From: an uncultured Alcaligenaceae bacterium
Lineage (GTDB): Bacteria; Pseudomonadota; Gammaproteobacteria; Burkholderiales; Burkholderiaceae_B
Assembly (NCBI GenBank): GCA_937908115.1
Contig: CALEQZ010000054.1
Coordinates: forward strand, 41,926-105,925
Reading direction: 5' to 3'
Length of the DNA stretch: 64,000 nt
This document shows positions 8,113-16,021 of this stretch, in pieces. Below the pieces are notes generated by a model, which ran no database searches, had not been told where the DNA came from, and was given only the letters and a program-made list of their open reading frames with translations. The translations under genes were made by a program, and so were the position numbers. Every line of letters starts with the position of its first letter. Within the stretch, counting starts at the first letter, position 1.

Positions 8113-9777
8113 TCAGACGGCCGTTACGTTTGCGAGAACCGACGCCACCGTCACCTCACGGATGCCGGCGGTGCCGGACACCGTGTAGGTATAGTCCCGA
8201 GCTCGGTAGTTGCCGCGCAACCGCGTAGGCCGGCCGCTGGTGATGGTCTTTTCTACCACCACCTCGCGCGGCCCGCTGTCGGTCTCGACGGTAGCCTGCA
8301 TCCGGAACTGCACGGGGTAGGCGTCAGCGACTACCTGCACGGCGCCGATGTTCTGCGGCCGCTCCAGGATGATGCGACGGCCCATCCAGACGCCAACCAG
8401 CGCGCTGCCCGCATTCCACTTGTGAACGTCATCATCCTCGGGCAGGGCCACGAACAGCTCATCACGGCGCGGGTCAGCATAGGCCGCGGTGGCATAGATA
8501 TCGCTGCGCGTCAGCGTGATGCTCCCCTCGCTGACTTCCAGGATCAGCACGCCGCGCGCGCCCGGAGCGCCGGTGTCGTACCAGCAGTAGTAGCGGTTGT
8601 CGTGCACCGCCGCGTGCATGGATTCGGGCCTGTAGGCCTGCCACTGCTCGCGCGTCATGATGCTTTCCGTGACCACGCGAATGCCGCCGGTCGGGTCTAC
8701 AAGCACCAGGCCGTCCGGGGATGCGTACAGCACGCCGGCCTGGAACGCCTTGATCGAGCGCTTGGCTACGCACGGCTGGTTGCCTTCCAGCCGCACCGGC
8801 GTGAATGTCTGCGGGTCAGCCTGCGTGGCCATGTATGTGCCACCGCCTGTGCAGATGACGGTGGCCTGCCCCAGGATGGCGCCGCCGACAATGTAGTCCG
8901 GCACTGGTGAGTGGTACGGCCAGCCGTAGGGCTTGAATACCTCAGACCGATAGACGCGCTGGCCGGAGAACCCCACCATGAAGCCGGCCGGGTGCGCCAT
9001 CAGGCCGAACAGGTCCTCGGGCGGCGGCACAAGGGCAAACTCTGGCAGGGCCTCGCCCAGGATATCGATCTCCAGCACATCCGAGAAGGACGTGGCCCCG
9101 GCTGCCGTTTCCTTCCAGAACCGCAGCACGGCAACGCCGGTGGCGTCCGTCACCGACACGTACAGGCGCTTGTGCGTGATGTTGTAGGCGCCAGCCGGTG
9201 GCCCTTCCATCGACACGACGTTCAATGTGTCGCCGCTCATGGCTTCGAACGGCTCAGACACCTCATTCGGCGGCCCCTCCTCGCCCCAGGCGCTGACGAA
9301 CGTGTAGGCAAGGTAGCATTCCTGCCGCTGGGTGGCATCAGGATCAGCGTCCGGGTCCGGGGTCACAGTAACAACCGCGCGCGTGGTCGGCGCGGGGATG
9401 CCGAGCAGGTATGAAGCCGCGGGCATCAAATCGTCGCCAGTGGCCATCGTCGCGTCCGTGACCCTGGGCGGCTGGCCTGCTTCCGTGTAGTAGACCCGCT
9501 CGCTGGTATCGTCCGGAATCGGACCGATGGCCACGTCGGTGTCGTTCAGCCAGTGAAACCACCAGCGCGTGTCATCGTCCAGCGTCCGGCCGTATCGAAA
9601 GATGGCGCGCTTGGTCCCGACCTTCGCCAGGTCTGCCACCTTCACCGGCGCGCGCAGCGGCACGATCTTGCCGGTGTGCAGCACCACGTTGAGCGCGTCC
9701 TGCGCCGCGCCGGCGGGCAGCAGGTAGGGTTCTACCCGCGGCTGCATGCCGCCAAAGGCCTTGGTGGCGTCCCTCAT
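8113..9777 (-). CDS. Large tail hub / nozzle-like protein
   Basis: 554 residues, beta-rich throughout, with repeated short units such as LVDPTGG, YYCWYDTG and DELFVALPEDDDVHKW that suggest a beta-propeller. Proteins of this type and size occur in 933W-like and related podoviruses next to the tail fibre genes. They are thought to build the tail nozzle, like T7 gp12. It overlaps the Rz gene by 4 bp (ATGA). No enzymatic motif seen. The role is by family resemblance and context. Confidence 0.65.
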   Translation of the reverse strand: MRDATKAFGGMQPRVEPYLLPAGAAQDALNVVLHTGKIVPLRAPVKVADLAKVGTKRAIFRYGRTLDDDTRWWFHWLNDTDVAIGPIPDDTSERVYYTEAGQPPRVTDATMATGDDLMPAASYLLGIPAPTTRAVVTVTPDPDADPDATQRQECYLAYTFVSAWGEEGPPNEVSEPFEAMSGDTLNVVSMEGPPAGAYNITHKRLYVSVTDATGVAVLRFWKETAAGATSFSDVLEIDILGEALPEFALVPPPEDLFGLMAHPAGFMVGFSGQRVYRSEVFKPYGWPYHSPVPDYIVGGAILGQATVICTGGGTYMATQADPQTFTPVRLEGNQPCVAKRSIKAFQAGVLYASPDGLVLVDPTGGIRVVTESIMTREQWQAYRPESMHAAVHDNRYYCWYDTGAPGARGVLILEVSEGSITLTRSDIYATAAYADPRRDELFVALPEDDDVHKWNAGSALVGVWMGRRIILERPQNIGAVQVVADAYPVQFRMQATVETDSGPREVVVEKTITSGRPTRLRGNYRARDYTYTVSGTAGIREVTVASVLANVTAV

Positions 9778-10289
9778 TGCCCAGCCCTCTCAACGCCGGT
9801 GTGCAGCCCGTGCACGTAGCCCTGCAGCCCGTTCACCTGGTCAGCCCATCCTGCAGCGTCTTTTCCCACCTCTCCAAGTCGTCGTCCAAGGCTTTCAGCT
9901 CGCGCGACACACTCTCCAAATACGCCGATCCAGTCGGGGCCGGTCGCATCAGATCCGCCGCGGGCGTCGGCAGCATGGGTACGGTTGCGGTATTGGTCGA
10001 GCAGGCCGCGCAACTGAGCGACGTGAGCAGCGCGCCGGCGATCCTGCTCAGCAGCGCGCGCCTCGGTGCGTTGGCGGGCGAGCACGGCGCCGCGGTATCG
10101 GGCATCAGCATAGTCCTTCTCCTGTTGCATTGCGGCCTGGATAGCGGCCCGCACTCGCTCGGCTCGGGCACGCTCGTCGGCCTGGCCGGCGGCGTACCTG
10201 CCGTGGCCGTACCAGACCACCGCGGCGGCGGCCAGGGCGAGCGCGATGGCGCCGGCCACGGCCGCCAAGGCATAGGCACGCAGGCCCAT
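9774..10289 (-). CDS. Rz: Rz-like inner-membrane spanin
   Basis: 171 residues from the ATG at 10289, which overlaps the endolysin stop by one base (TGATG). One N-terminal membrane segment (about residues 5-27) is followed by a charged Ala/Arg/Glu/Gln helical periplasmic domain (about 35-110), the standard Rz plan. It would join the outer-membrane lipoprotein Rz1 to disrupt the outer membrane at lysis. The Rz1 gene is entirely nested inside it in another frame. It follows holin and endolysin directly. Confidence 0.85.
   Translation of the reverse strand: MGLRAYALAAVAGAIALALAAAAVVWYGHGRYAAGQADERARAERVRAAIQAAMQQEKDYADARYRGAVLARQRTEARAAEQDRRRAAHVAQLRGLLDQYRNRTHAADARGGSDATGPDWIGVFGECVARAESLGRRLGEVGKDAAGWADQVNGLQGYVHGLHTGVERAGQ
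9833..10111 (-). CDS. Rz1: Rz1-like outer-membrane spanin lipoprotein, nested in Rz
   Basis: 92 residues in a frame different from Rz and wholly inside it. A basic start (RRALLSR) and a short hydrophobic segment lead to a lipobox SCAAC near residue 37, so the mature lipoprotein begins at that cysteine. The mature part is Pro-rich at first (TVPMLPTPAADLMRPAPT), then charged and helical. The nested position and the lipobox/proline pattern are diagnostic of Rz1. The exact start is uncertain: there are ATGs at codons 1 and 3. Confidence 0.8.
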   Translation of the reverse strand: MLMPDTAAPCSPANAPRRALLSRIAGALLTSLSCAACSTNTATVPMLPTPAADLMRPAPTGSAYLESVSRELKALDDDLERWEKTLQDGLTR

Positions 10290-10828
10290 CACTGGATCCC
10301 CGACAGGCACAGCCGCCGCTCGTCCAGCCGCCGGTTGTAGAGCCCCTGCACAAACCGCCTGCCGACGTAGGACCAGACCGGCCTGCCGCTCGGTGCGTGC
10401 GCCAGCGCATCGCAGCCCTCGGCCAGGCGACCAGCGTTAATCAGTCCTACGGCACGGCTCGCGCAGGTGTTCGGGTACCCCAGGTTGTGCGCATGGTCGG
10501 AGAGCGCATCGAAGATCGGCTGGCTGATGACCACGTCGATGCAGTCGGCTAGGCTGATCTGGCCCTTACTTACCACCAACTGCTCAATCTCGGCGCAGCG
10601 CTCAGGCGACCAGTAGTCACCTACGATGACTTCCTGCGGGCTGGTAGCGTTGGTCAGACCGCGGCAAACGGTTGGCACACCGCCGGCGAGCTTGTCGGCG
10701 TAGACTGTGTTTTGGTTGTCGCCCTCCCAGCGGGACAGCATCTGCTGGAGCTGCGGGCTGAAGAGGGTCAACGCACCCATGGAGATCAGCGCTGCCGCGC
10801 CGCCGGCGATCCTGGTCCCGAGCTTCAT
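10289..10828 (-). CDS. SAR endolysin, glycoside hydrolase family 24 lysozyme
   Basis: 179 residues from the ATG at 10828, which overlaps the holin stop as ATGA. The N-terminus (residues 5-24) is only weakly hydrophobic and rich in Ala and Gly, as in signal-anchor-release endolysins. It is followed by the GH24 active-site pattern SRWEGD (Glu 35), YAD (Asp 45) and GVPTVCRG (Thr 53). It cleaves peptidoglycan after release from the inner membrane. Four further cysteines could allow disulphide control. It fits the pinholin-like holin next door. Confidence 0.87.
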   Translation of the reverse strand: MKLGTRIAGGAAALISMGALTLFSPQLQQMLSRWEGDNQNTVYADKLAGGVPTVCRGLTNATSPQEVIVGDYWSPERCAEIEQLVVSKGQISLADCIDVVISQPIFDALSDHAHNLGYPNTCASRAVGLINAGRLAEGCDALAHAPSGRPVWSYVGRRFVQGLYNRRLDERRLCLSGIQ

Positions 10829-11076
10829 AGGTCGCACCTCGCACGCATCGAGGCGATCCGCTCCCGGCTCTCGGCCGCCTCTCGGCGGTCACGGCGCATC
10901 TGGAAGTACACGTTCACGACCAGGCCGGCCAGGGCGATCAGCACGCCCGACAACCCCAGCCAATTGATGGAGGCAAGCCAGCCGGCGATTCCGGCCGCGC
11001 TGCCGCCCAAGGTCGTTTTGCCGGACACGGAGATAGCCGCAGCCTCCGCCGCAACGTCGTTGATGTGCTGACCCAT
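10825..11076 (-). CDS. Pinholin-like holin with two membrane segments
   Basis: 83 residues. The start at 11076 has AGAGGAAAG upstream. A weakly hydrophobic Gly/Ala/Ser segment (about 22-40) is followed by a strongly hydrophobic one (about 42-59) and a basic cytoplasmic tail (RRDRREAAESRER). This is the layout of the phage 21 S pinholin, where the first segment leaves the membrane on triggering. It is first in the lysis cassette, ahead of the SAR endolysin. Confidence 0.8.
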   Translation of the reverse strand: MGQHINDVAAEAAAISVSGKTTLGGSAAGIAGWLASINWLGLSGVLIALAGLVVNVYFQMRRDRREAAESRERIASMRARCDL

Positions 11077-11120
11077 CGCTTTCCTCTGTGGCATGGGACG
11101 CCTCCCTTGGAGGACGGACG

Positions 11121-11148
11121 AAAAAATGCCCGCGCGTGGCGTGCGGGT
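11121..11148 (-). terminator. Intrinsic terminator before the lysis cassette
   Basis: Read on the minus strand, CCCGC and GCGGG arms around a short loop are followed by ATTTTTTCG. It lies between the fibre-chaperone-like gene and the holin gene, so lysis genes would need readthrough (antitermination) or a promoter in the 50 bp that follow. The stem is short. Confidence 0.5.
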
Positions 11149-11169
11149 TACTCGGATCGGTGCGCCGGA

Positions 11170-11577
11170 CTATTCGGCCGCGTCCCAGCGGATGGACGCA
11201 ATCTGGTCCAACGCATTTGGCGCGCCGACGGGCACCGCCTGCACAGCGTCGCGCAGGCGCTGGCGCTTGCCCACGATCTGCTGCGACGCGGCCATGAAAA
11301 GCTGCACCTGGTTGAGCGTGAGCTGCCGCATTTCTGCTGGCGTGATGCCGCGGGCCGCGGCCAGACCGTCCAGGTACGGTGTCGGCGCCTGGCTGTCGGC
11401 CGCCCACGCCAGCGCCTCGGCCTGCTGCACCGGCCAGGTCAGGCGCTCGGGTTCAGGGTAGCCGGCCGTCAGCGCAGCCGCGGCGGTCTCGAAGGCAGCG
11501 TTGATCTCGGCCAACTTGCGCGCGCGGGCGGCCTCGATCTTGTCAGCCGCGGTGATGATTTTGGACAGGTCGATCAT
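11170..11577 (-). CDS. Tail fibre assembly chaperone-like protein (DUF4376-type)
   Basis: 135 residues, helical, with the run YPEPERLTWPVQQAEALAWA and then APTPYLDGLAAARGIT. This is the usual pattern of the DUF4376-type proteins encoded after tail fibre genes. It probably helps fold or trimerise the fibre. It overlaps the preceding small gene by 4 bp (ATGA), so translation is probably coupled. Confidence 0.7.
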   Translation of the reverse strand: MIDLSKIITAADKIEAARARKLAEINAAFETAAAALTAGYPEPERLTWPVQQAEALAWAADSQAPTPYLDGLAAARGITPAEMRQLTLNQVQLFMAASQQIVGKRQRLRDAVQAVPVGAPNALDQIASIRWDAAE

Positions 11578-11864
11578 TGCGGCAACTCCAGCGGCCCGTC
11601 GGGCGGATCGATCAAGGGCGCGGGGAAGCGCACCGACTGCGAGGCATTGGGGCCGTGCGGCAGCAGCAGCGTCAGGCGCAGCACGCCGTCGATACGCTCG
11701 ACCGGGCCGACCACGAAGGGGTGCGGGGACGCCTCGGCCGGCAGGGTCGCGCCGTCCGGGATGACGCTGAAGTCGATCTCGTCGCCGTTGATGGTGAGCA
11801 CTTCGCCGGTCTTAACGACGGTCAGCGTGTCGTCGCGGCGCTGGGGTGATAGGGTGATGTGCAT
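11574..11864 (-). CDS. Small fibre-region protein, unknown
   Basis: 96 residues, beta-rich. The beginning MHITLSPQRRDD followed by LTVVKTGEVLTINGDEIDFS is a common sequence in proteins encoded between fibre and chaperone genes of Burkholderiales phages. It is tightly packed: 10 bp after the fibre gene and an ATGA overlap with the chaperone-like gene. The function is not established. Confidence 0.7.
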   Translation of the reverse strand: MHITLSPQRRDDTLTVVKTGEVLTINGDEIDFSVIPDGATLPAEASPHPFVVGPVERIDGVLRLTLLLPHGPNASQSVRFPAPLIDPPDGPLELPQ

Positions 11865-11874
11865 GCTTGTTTCC

Positions 11875-12657
11875 TTAGAACCAGCGCCCGAAGATCGTTA
11901 CGTTAGCCGTTACCCCCGAAGTCCGGCTGATCGCCGATGCGACAAATGCCGATAGACCTCCGGGTGTGAAATTAACTTGTCCCCACTGGGCGGTGTTTGT
12001 TTCCAATGCGACAGAGCCTCCGAAAACCTCCTGGAAAGCCGCAGGAAAAGGTTCCAACGCACCCGCAGAAATTGTGCTAAAGAACATCGCCGTTCCACCG
12101 GGATTAGACGCGGCATCTAGCTGCACGGTCTTCCAGCAAATCTGCGTCCCGTCCGCGAACCGGACATACTCTCCGTTGGCGTTGCTACCGCGCTCGATGA
12201 CAGCGCCGGTAGGCACGCCACCGGACTGGGAGACGGTGCCGAGGATGTTCTGCCGGTTGTAGGTCTGCGTGATGTACTCCTGGCTCCCGCCATCCCACCG
12301 ATACGCACCAGCACCCGCTATCCAAATATCACCGACGTCCGTCGTCGGCGCCTCGGTATAGATCGGCATGCGGCCTACCGCTTCCGGATGGGTACCGGCC
12401 ACCGCGGCCAGGCCGGCCGGCGTTACCGCTTGGTCGTCCGCCAGGCCGCCCTTGGTCGACGGTTCATCGGCCAGCGGCAAATGCTCCGCAGGCACCATAC
12501 CGCCGTCCAGCGGCGCCACACCGTTGGGCTGCCCGCGGGCGCTGGCCGGCAGCTTCTTGGCTACCTCTTGAGCGAGGATCTCCACGTTCCCATCCGCCTC
12601 GTCGGCGGTGAGGTTGCGGTCCAGGTCTCGCCGAAAGACCAGATCGTCAAGCGACAT
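11875..12657 (-). CDS. Tail fibre protein, receptor-binding C-terminus
   Basis: 260 residues. The N-terminal part (1-100) looks like a virion-attachment and shaft region containing PLDGGMVPAEHLPLADEPS. A linker with DIWIAGAGAYRWDGGSQEYI follows. The C-terminal domain starts near ERGSNANGEYVRFADGTQIC, a motif common at the head of fibre tip domains, and ends in an aromatic residue. DNA for the tip is visibly lower in GC than the shaft, a sign of module exchange. It probably determines host range. Confidence 0.8.
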   Translation of the reverse strand: MSLDDLVFRRDLDRNLTADEADGNVEILAQEVAKKLPASARGQPNGVAPLDGGMVPAEHLPLADEPSTKGGLADDQAVTPAGLAAVAGTHPEAVGRMPIYTEAPTTDVGDIWIAGAGAYRWDGGSQEYITQTYNRQNILGTVSQSGGVPTGAVIERGSNANGEYVRFADGTQICWKTVQLDAASNPGGTAMFFSTISAGALEPFPAAFQEVFGGSVALETNTAQWGQVNFTPGGLSAFVASAISRTSGVTANVTIFGRWF

Positions 12658-12659
12658 GC

Positions 12660-13109
12660 TCAGGCCCGCTGCTGCGAAAGGGTCCAGACAAACGTCATGA
12701 TCTCGCCCGGCACCTTGGTCTTGACCCCGAACACGGCCCGATTGGTCAGAAGGCCGCCCGTCGCCGCATTGAACAGCCCGGCCTCCGTGATCGCGCCATT
12801 GCCCACCGTTTCGCCAAACACGGCGGTGTAGATGCGGGACGGCCCGGTGCCTGTGATCGACACCGCCACGCGGGAGCCTGCGATCTCGGCCTCCAGCGTG
12901 GTGCTGGTGCCGTCCTCAGGCGTGTCGCCTTCGCCCAGGGCCATGTGGGAGATCACGTCCACCGCCTCGCCGGCGGCGCGCGCCGCCAGGTACCCAAGGC
13001 CGCCATCCGTGAAGGCGTTGCGGACCAGGTACTGGTCCACCGTGCCGTCCAGCCGACGATGGGCGATGAGAATGTCCCCGCGATGCAGGGTACGGTCGAT
13101 CTGAATCAT
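12660..13109 (-). CDS. Tail fibre-associated structural protein
   Basis: 149 residues, beta-rich, with MALGEGDTPEDGTSTTLEAE and a Gly/Thr-rich C-terminal half. This resembles proteins encoded just before tail fibres in 933W-like phages (tail fibre adaptor or collar-type proteins). It lies 2 bp before the fibre gene and 9 bp after the next upstream gene. Specific role unknown. Confidence 0.6.
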   Translation of the reverse strand: MIQIDRTLHRGDILIAHRRLDGTVDQYLVRNAFTDGGLGYLAARAAGEAVDVISHMALGEGDTPEDGTSTTLEAEIAGSRVAVSITGTGPSRIYTAVFGETVGNGAITEAGLFNAATGGLLTNRAVFGVKTKVPGEIMTFVWTLSQQRA

Positions 13110-13118
13110 GATGGTGTC

Positions 13119-13685
13119 CTAGAAGGTGAACGCGTCGCCGACGTAGTCCGGCTCCACGTAGTCGTTGACGTAGGTCTGCAGGTAGCCCGAGCCAGGGTCG
13201 CGGGCAACGGAGGCGTCGGCCAGCGGGCGCATCAGCGCCGACACCAGGTCGTCCACGGCTGCAGCGGCATCCGCCGCCCCGGTCGCCATCCGGGCAAGCA
13301 GCACATCGGCCCCTCGCGCGACGTCGGCCTGTGTCTGGCCGAACTGAAGCGCATCGGCGGAAGCCGCGCGGTCCGTCATCTGGCGCAGCAGGTGACCAAG
13401 CAGCCGGTCGGCAGACGCGCTGCTGTCGGCCAGCGTGGCCTGGAGGTGCGCCAGCAGCATGTCCTGCGCTGCCGAGCGGTCCTGCTGCGTCAACCCCCAA
13501 GCAAGGAAGTCCGCGGCGCCGGCGCGGTCGGCCAGCAGCCGGCTGGTTCCGTCCGGGTCCAGGCTGGCGCTTACCTGCATGGCCACCCAATCGGCAACCA
13601 GTTGCATGATTTCGGCCCGCACATCGGCACGCAGGATCACGCGCTCCGTTTCGATGCGCATGCCCTCCTTCTTGCCGTCAGCCAT
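13119..13685 (-). CDS. Ala-rich helical structural protein, unknown
   Basis: 188 residues of mostly Ala/Asp/Leu-rich sequence arranged in repeated units of about 30 residues, for example ADRLLGHLLRQMTDRAASAD, with RAxxAD and (L)LA.(L/M) recurring. This suggests a long helical repeat or coiled-coil rod. The C-terminal 25 residues are aromatic (YLQTYVNDYVEPDYVGDAFTF region). It overlaps the upstream structural gene by 8 bp. It may be part of a fibre shaft or fibre connector. Confidence 0.6.
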   Translation of the reverse strand: MADGKKEGMRIETERVILRADVRAEIMQLVADWVAMQVSASLDPDGTSRLLADRAGAADFLAWGLTQQDRSAAQDMLLAHLQATLADSSASADRLLGHLLRQMTDRAASADALQFGQTQADVARGADVLLARMATGAADAAAAVDDLVSALMRPLADASVARDPGSGYLQTYVNDYVEPDYVGDAFTF

Positions 13686-14073
13686 TGAACTGCTCGCGCA
13701 CCTGGAACTTCAGTATCTGATAGGCCGTTTGGATGCCGTCGGCGAATGTCACTTCGACCTCGCCCTCGAACTCGCCGGCTGTATCCAGGGCATCCGCGGA
13801 CCAGAACATAACGCACCTGCCGCCGACGCCCGCCACGTCGTAGGGCGGGTCGGCGTTGATCTCGCCCGTTTCTGGGTCCTGGTATCCGCCGATGGGGTAG
13901 CAGGGCATGATGGCCTTGACGGTGTCCGCGCCCACCTCCCGGAACAGCATCCGAACCGTAGTTCCCGGCCCGGACAAGTCGATGGGCGCCAGGGTGCGCT
14001 CATCGCGCAGCGAGAAGATGAGCGACGGCCGCGTATCGCCTTGGACCAGCCTGATCTTGGATGAAGTCGCCAT
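13678..14073 (-). CDS. Beta-sandwich-like tail or baseplate structural protein
   Basis: 131 residues beginning MATSSKIRLVQGDTRPSLIF and containing PIDLSGPGTTVRMLFRE. This is the usual look of the N-terminal domain of phage baseplate and upper-fibre adaptor proteins (Ig-like beta sandwich). It lies between connector genes and fibre genes and overlaps the next gene by 8 bp. It probably anchors the fibre to the tail. Confidence 0.55.
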   Translation of the reverse strand: MATSSKIRLVQGDTRPSLIFSLRDERTLAPIDLSGPGTTVRMLFREVGADTVKAIMPCYPIGGYQDPETGEINADPPYDVAGVGGRCVMFWSADALDTAGEFEGEVEVTFADGIQTAYQILKFQVREQFNG

Positions 14074-14709
14074 TTACGCGCCCTTGTTGTTTGGGCTCGT
14101 GACCGCCTTGGCCTGCACATCGCCCATGAGGAATGCTTCAGCCGCCTGCAGGTGCTGGGCAGCCCGCGCGTGAAACGCCGGCACCGTGTCCGCTTCTTTC
14201 AAGAAGCAGCGGTACAGAACGTAGTCAACCAGCGCGGATTCGAACGTGCGCTCCTGCTCCAGCTCGGTCTCATCCACGGCTGTGGCGGGCGGCTTGGCGT
14301 AGCTGATCTCCACCACCACGCCCGCGCGCGCCGGCGGATACACGTCGAATTGCCCGGGCTCCTTGTCGTCGTACACGTAGTGCACGATCTCGGCCGCCTT
14401 GGCCTGGCTGCGCCAGGTCGGGCGCACGCGCGCCAGGTCGGCGCCCGCCACCAGCGTGATCTGCCGCTGCCGCGGCGCCGAGACGTTGCGCACGACCGCG
14501 AACAGCCGGCGCGATCCGTCCGGCAGCACCTGCCGCGCCCCTTCGAGTAGTTCGACGTTCTCGCTGGCCTGGTAGAGGTCCGGCCGCTTGGAGCACATCC
14601 AGCCCCGCCCCTCGTTGAGCCAGCCAAGCAGCTCGTCGGCCCCCCAGAAATCCAGGTCCGCATCCTGAAGGATGGCGCGAGCCATGGTCAGCACCTCGGA
14701 CGCTTTCAC
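14074..14709 (-). CDS. Head-tail adaptor-like protein (DUF6682-type)
   Basis: 211 residues. The start is GTG at 14709, which overlaps the stop of the preceding gene as GTGA. Features are the N-terminal helix ARAILQDADLDFWGADELLG, LNEGRGWMCSKRPDLYQ, QFDVYPPARAGVVVEISYAK, and a helical C-terminus that has YRCFLKEADTVP. This pattern matches a family found next to capsid genes in N4-gp56/933W-type podoviruses, likely part of the neck or tail adaptor ring. Confidence 0.65.
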   Translation of the reverse strand: MKASEVLTMARAILQDADLDFWGADELLGWLNEGRGWMCSKRPDLYQASENVELLEGARQVLPDGSRRLFAVVRNVSAPRQRQITLVAGADLARVRPTWRSQAKAAEIVHYVYDDKEPGQFDVYPPARAGVVVEISYAKPPATAVDETELEQERTFESALVDYVLYRCFLKEADTVPAFHARAAQHLQAAEAFLMGDVQAKAVTSPNNKGA

Positions 14710-15353
14710 AGGTCGTCCCTGGCGGTGCGCATGGGCTTGTGCGCGTAGCCGTGCGGCGCGTCGTTGGCGTGCGCCACTACGGCGGCGTCGAAGGCGCTGC
14801 GCAATGCCCCCGCGCGCGACGGGTCGGCGTAGGCCGCCTTGTGCGCGTGCAGCCGCGCCAGTGCGCCCAGCGCGATCTGCTCGGCGTAGCGGTCCAGCAG
14901 AACGTCCTCCACAGCCGTAGCCGTGCGCCGGGGCGCGTAGGCGACTTCCACAATCAGCGCCCGCGGCACCTTCACCGACACCATGGGCACCAACCGGACC
15001 CATCCCGGCAGACGGCAGTAGTAGCCCTCCACTTCGCGGGTGTTGGCGGCCAGCAGATGGGCCCATCCCAGCGGGTAGCGGGCATTCAGCTCCGGCTTGG
15101 TGAGCGGGCCGATGCGCCCTTCGGGCAGCCACGCCGTCATCACTTCGGTGATCTGGGTGTCCCCGTCCGGAGGATCCAGCTCCAGGTCCGCCATCGCCGG
15201 CACCAGCGTGATCGGGTCCAGAATGGCAGTCAGCACGCGCGTGCGCGTGCACCACTCGACGCACGCATCCACCACGGCGTCATCAATGGCCGGCAGCGGC
15301 GCGCCGTCCACGCCGGTCAGCACGTAGCGCCGGAAGTCTGCGACCGCAGCCAT
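14706..15353 (-). CDS. Head-tail connector-like protein
   Basis: 215 residues. The N-terminus VADFRRYVLTGVDGAPLPAI is followed by DACVEWCTRTRVL and a beta-rich middle with GYYCRLPGWVRLVPMVSVKV. The C-terminal helices (LLDRYAEQIALGALARLHAH) resemble tail-tubular/connector proteins that bind the portal in short-tailed phages. It overlaps the upstream gene by one base and the downstream one by four, so the three are likely translated together. Confidence 0.6.
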   Translation of the reverse strand: MAAVADFRRYVLTGVDGAPLPAIDDAVVDACVEWCTRTRVLTAILDPITLVPAMADLELDPPDGDTQITEVMTAWLPEGRIGPLTKPELNARYPLGWAHLLAANTREVEGYYCRLPGWVRLVPMVSVKVPRALIVEVAYAPRRTATAVEDVLLDRYAEQIALGALARLHAHKAAYADPSRAGALRSAFDAAVVAHANDAPHGYAHKPMRTARDDL

Positions 15354-15931
15354 TACTCGATCTCGCCGGCGGCCTTCGAGTTGCTGAGCGTGACGATCTG
15401 CTGAATCAGCACGCCCTTGTCCAGTTCGGCGCTCAGCGTCTGGCCATAGGCCGATTGTGCGAACTTCACCAGGTCATCGTTGGTCATGCCCTGCAAATTG
15501 GGCAGGTCGAATGCCACCTGGCCGCGCTTCTCCACCGGAGTCGGCTCCGGCGGCGGCGGGGGGTCTTCCACCACCAGCCCGACCGAACCAGGGTCCGACT
15601 CCGCCTTGTCCCAGCTTTCGCGCCAGATATCCGGGTAGCGCAGCAGGATCACGGCCACGCGAGGCGTGACGAAATGAATCTGGCCCGGCCTCCAGGATAG
15701 GCCGGTGTCGGCCACGTTGTCGCGCTTCTCGGCCTTCTTGCCGACATACTCGATGGGGATTAAGTTCGGTGCCGGCGCGATGGTTGCCGCTGCCGGCGCT
15801 TCCGCTGGCGCGCGAGTGCCCGGCGACATGCTCACGTCGGGGGTGGATTGCGCCGCAACCGGCGAGGTGGCCTGGGCTTGTACCGGCGACGCTGCGCCAG
15901 CGGTAGCGGGGGTCCGCTTCGGACGTGCCAT
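15353..15931 (-). CDS. Capsid-region protein, unknown
   Basis: 192 residues. Residues 1-60 are a low-complexity Ala/Pro/Ser/Thr tail. The middle (IPIEYVGKKAEKRDNVADTG, then FVTPRVAVILLRYPDIW) looks like a compact domain. A PPPPPEPTP linker precedes a helical C-terminus (MTNDDLVKFAQSAYGQ). Similar proteins follow the capsid gene in related phages, perhaps as head-completion proteins, but no function is established. Confidence 0.55.
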   Translation of the reverse strand: MARPKRTPATAGAASPVQAQATSPVAAQSTPDVSMSPGTRAPAEAPAAATIAPAPNLIPIEYVGKKAEKRDNVADTGLSWRPGQIHFVTPRVAVILLRYPDIWRESWDKAESDPGSVGLVVEDPPPPPEPTPVEKRGQVAFDLPNLQGMTNDDLVKFAQSAYGQTLSAELDKGVLIQQIVTLSNSKAAGEIE

Positions 15932-16021
15932 TGAATGCTCCTGAATGGATGAAGGCCGGGAACGCGAAATGCACCCGGCCTCCTGGATGCGCCGCAGCCG
16001 GCGGCGCGGACGGGCGCCCTA

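Noticed and set aside
11875..13685. Diversity-generating retroelement, as in Bordetella phage BPP-1
   Set aside because: No reverse transcriptase, Avd-like gene or paired template/variable repeat was seen in or near the fibre genes.
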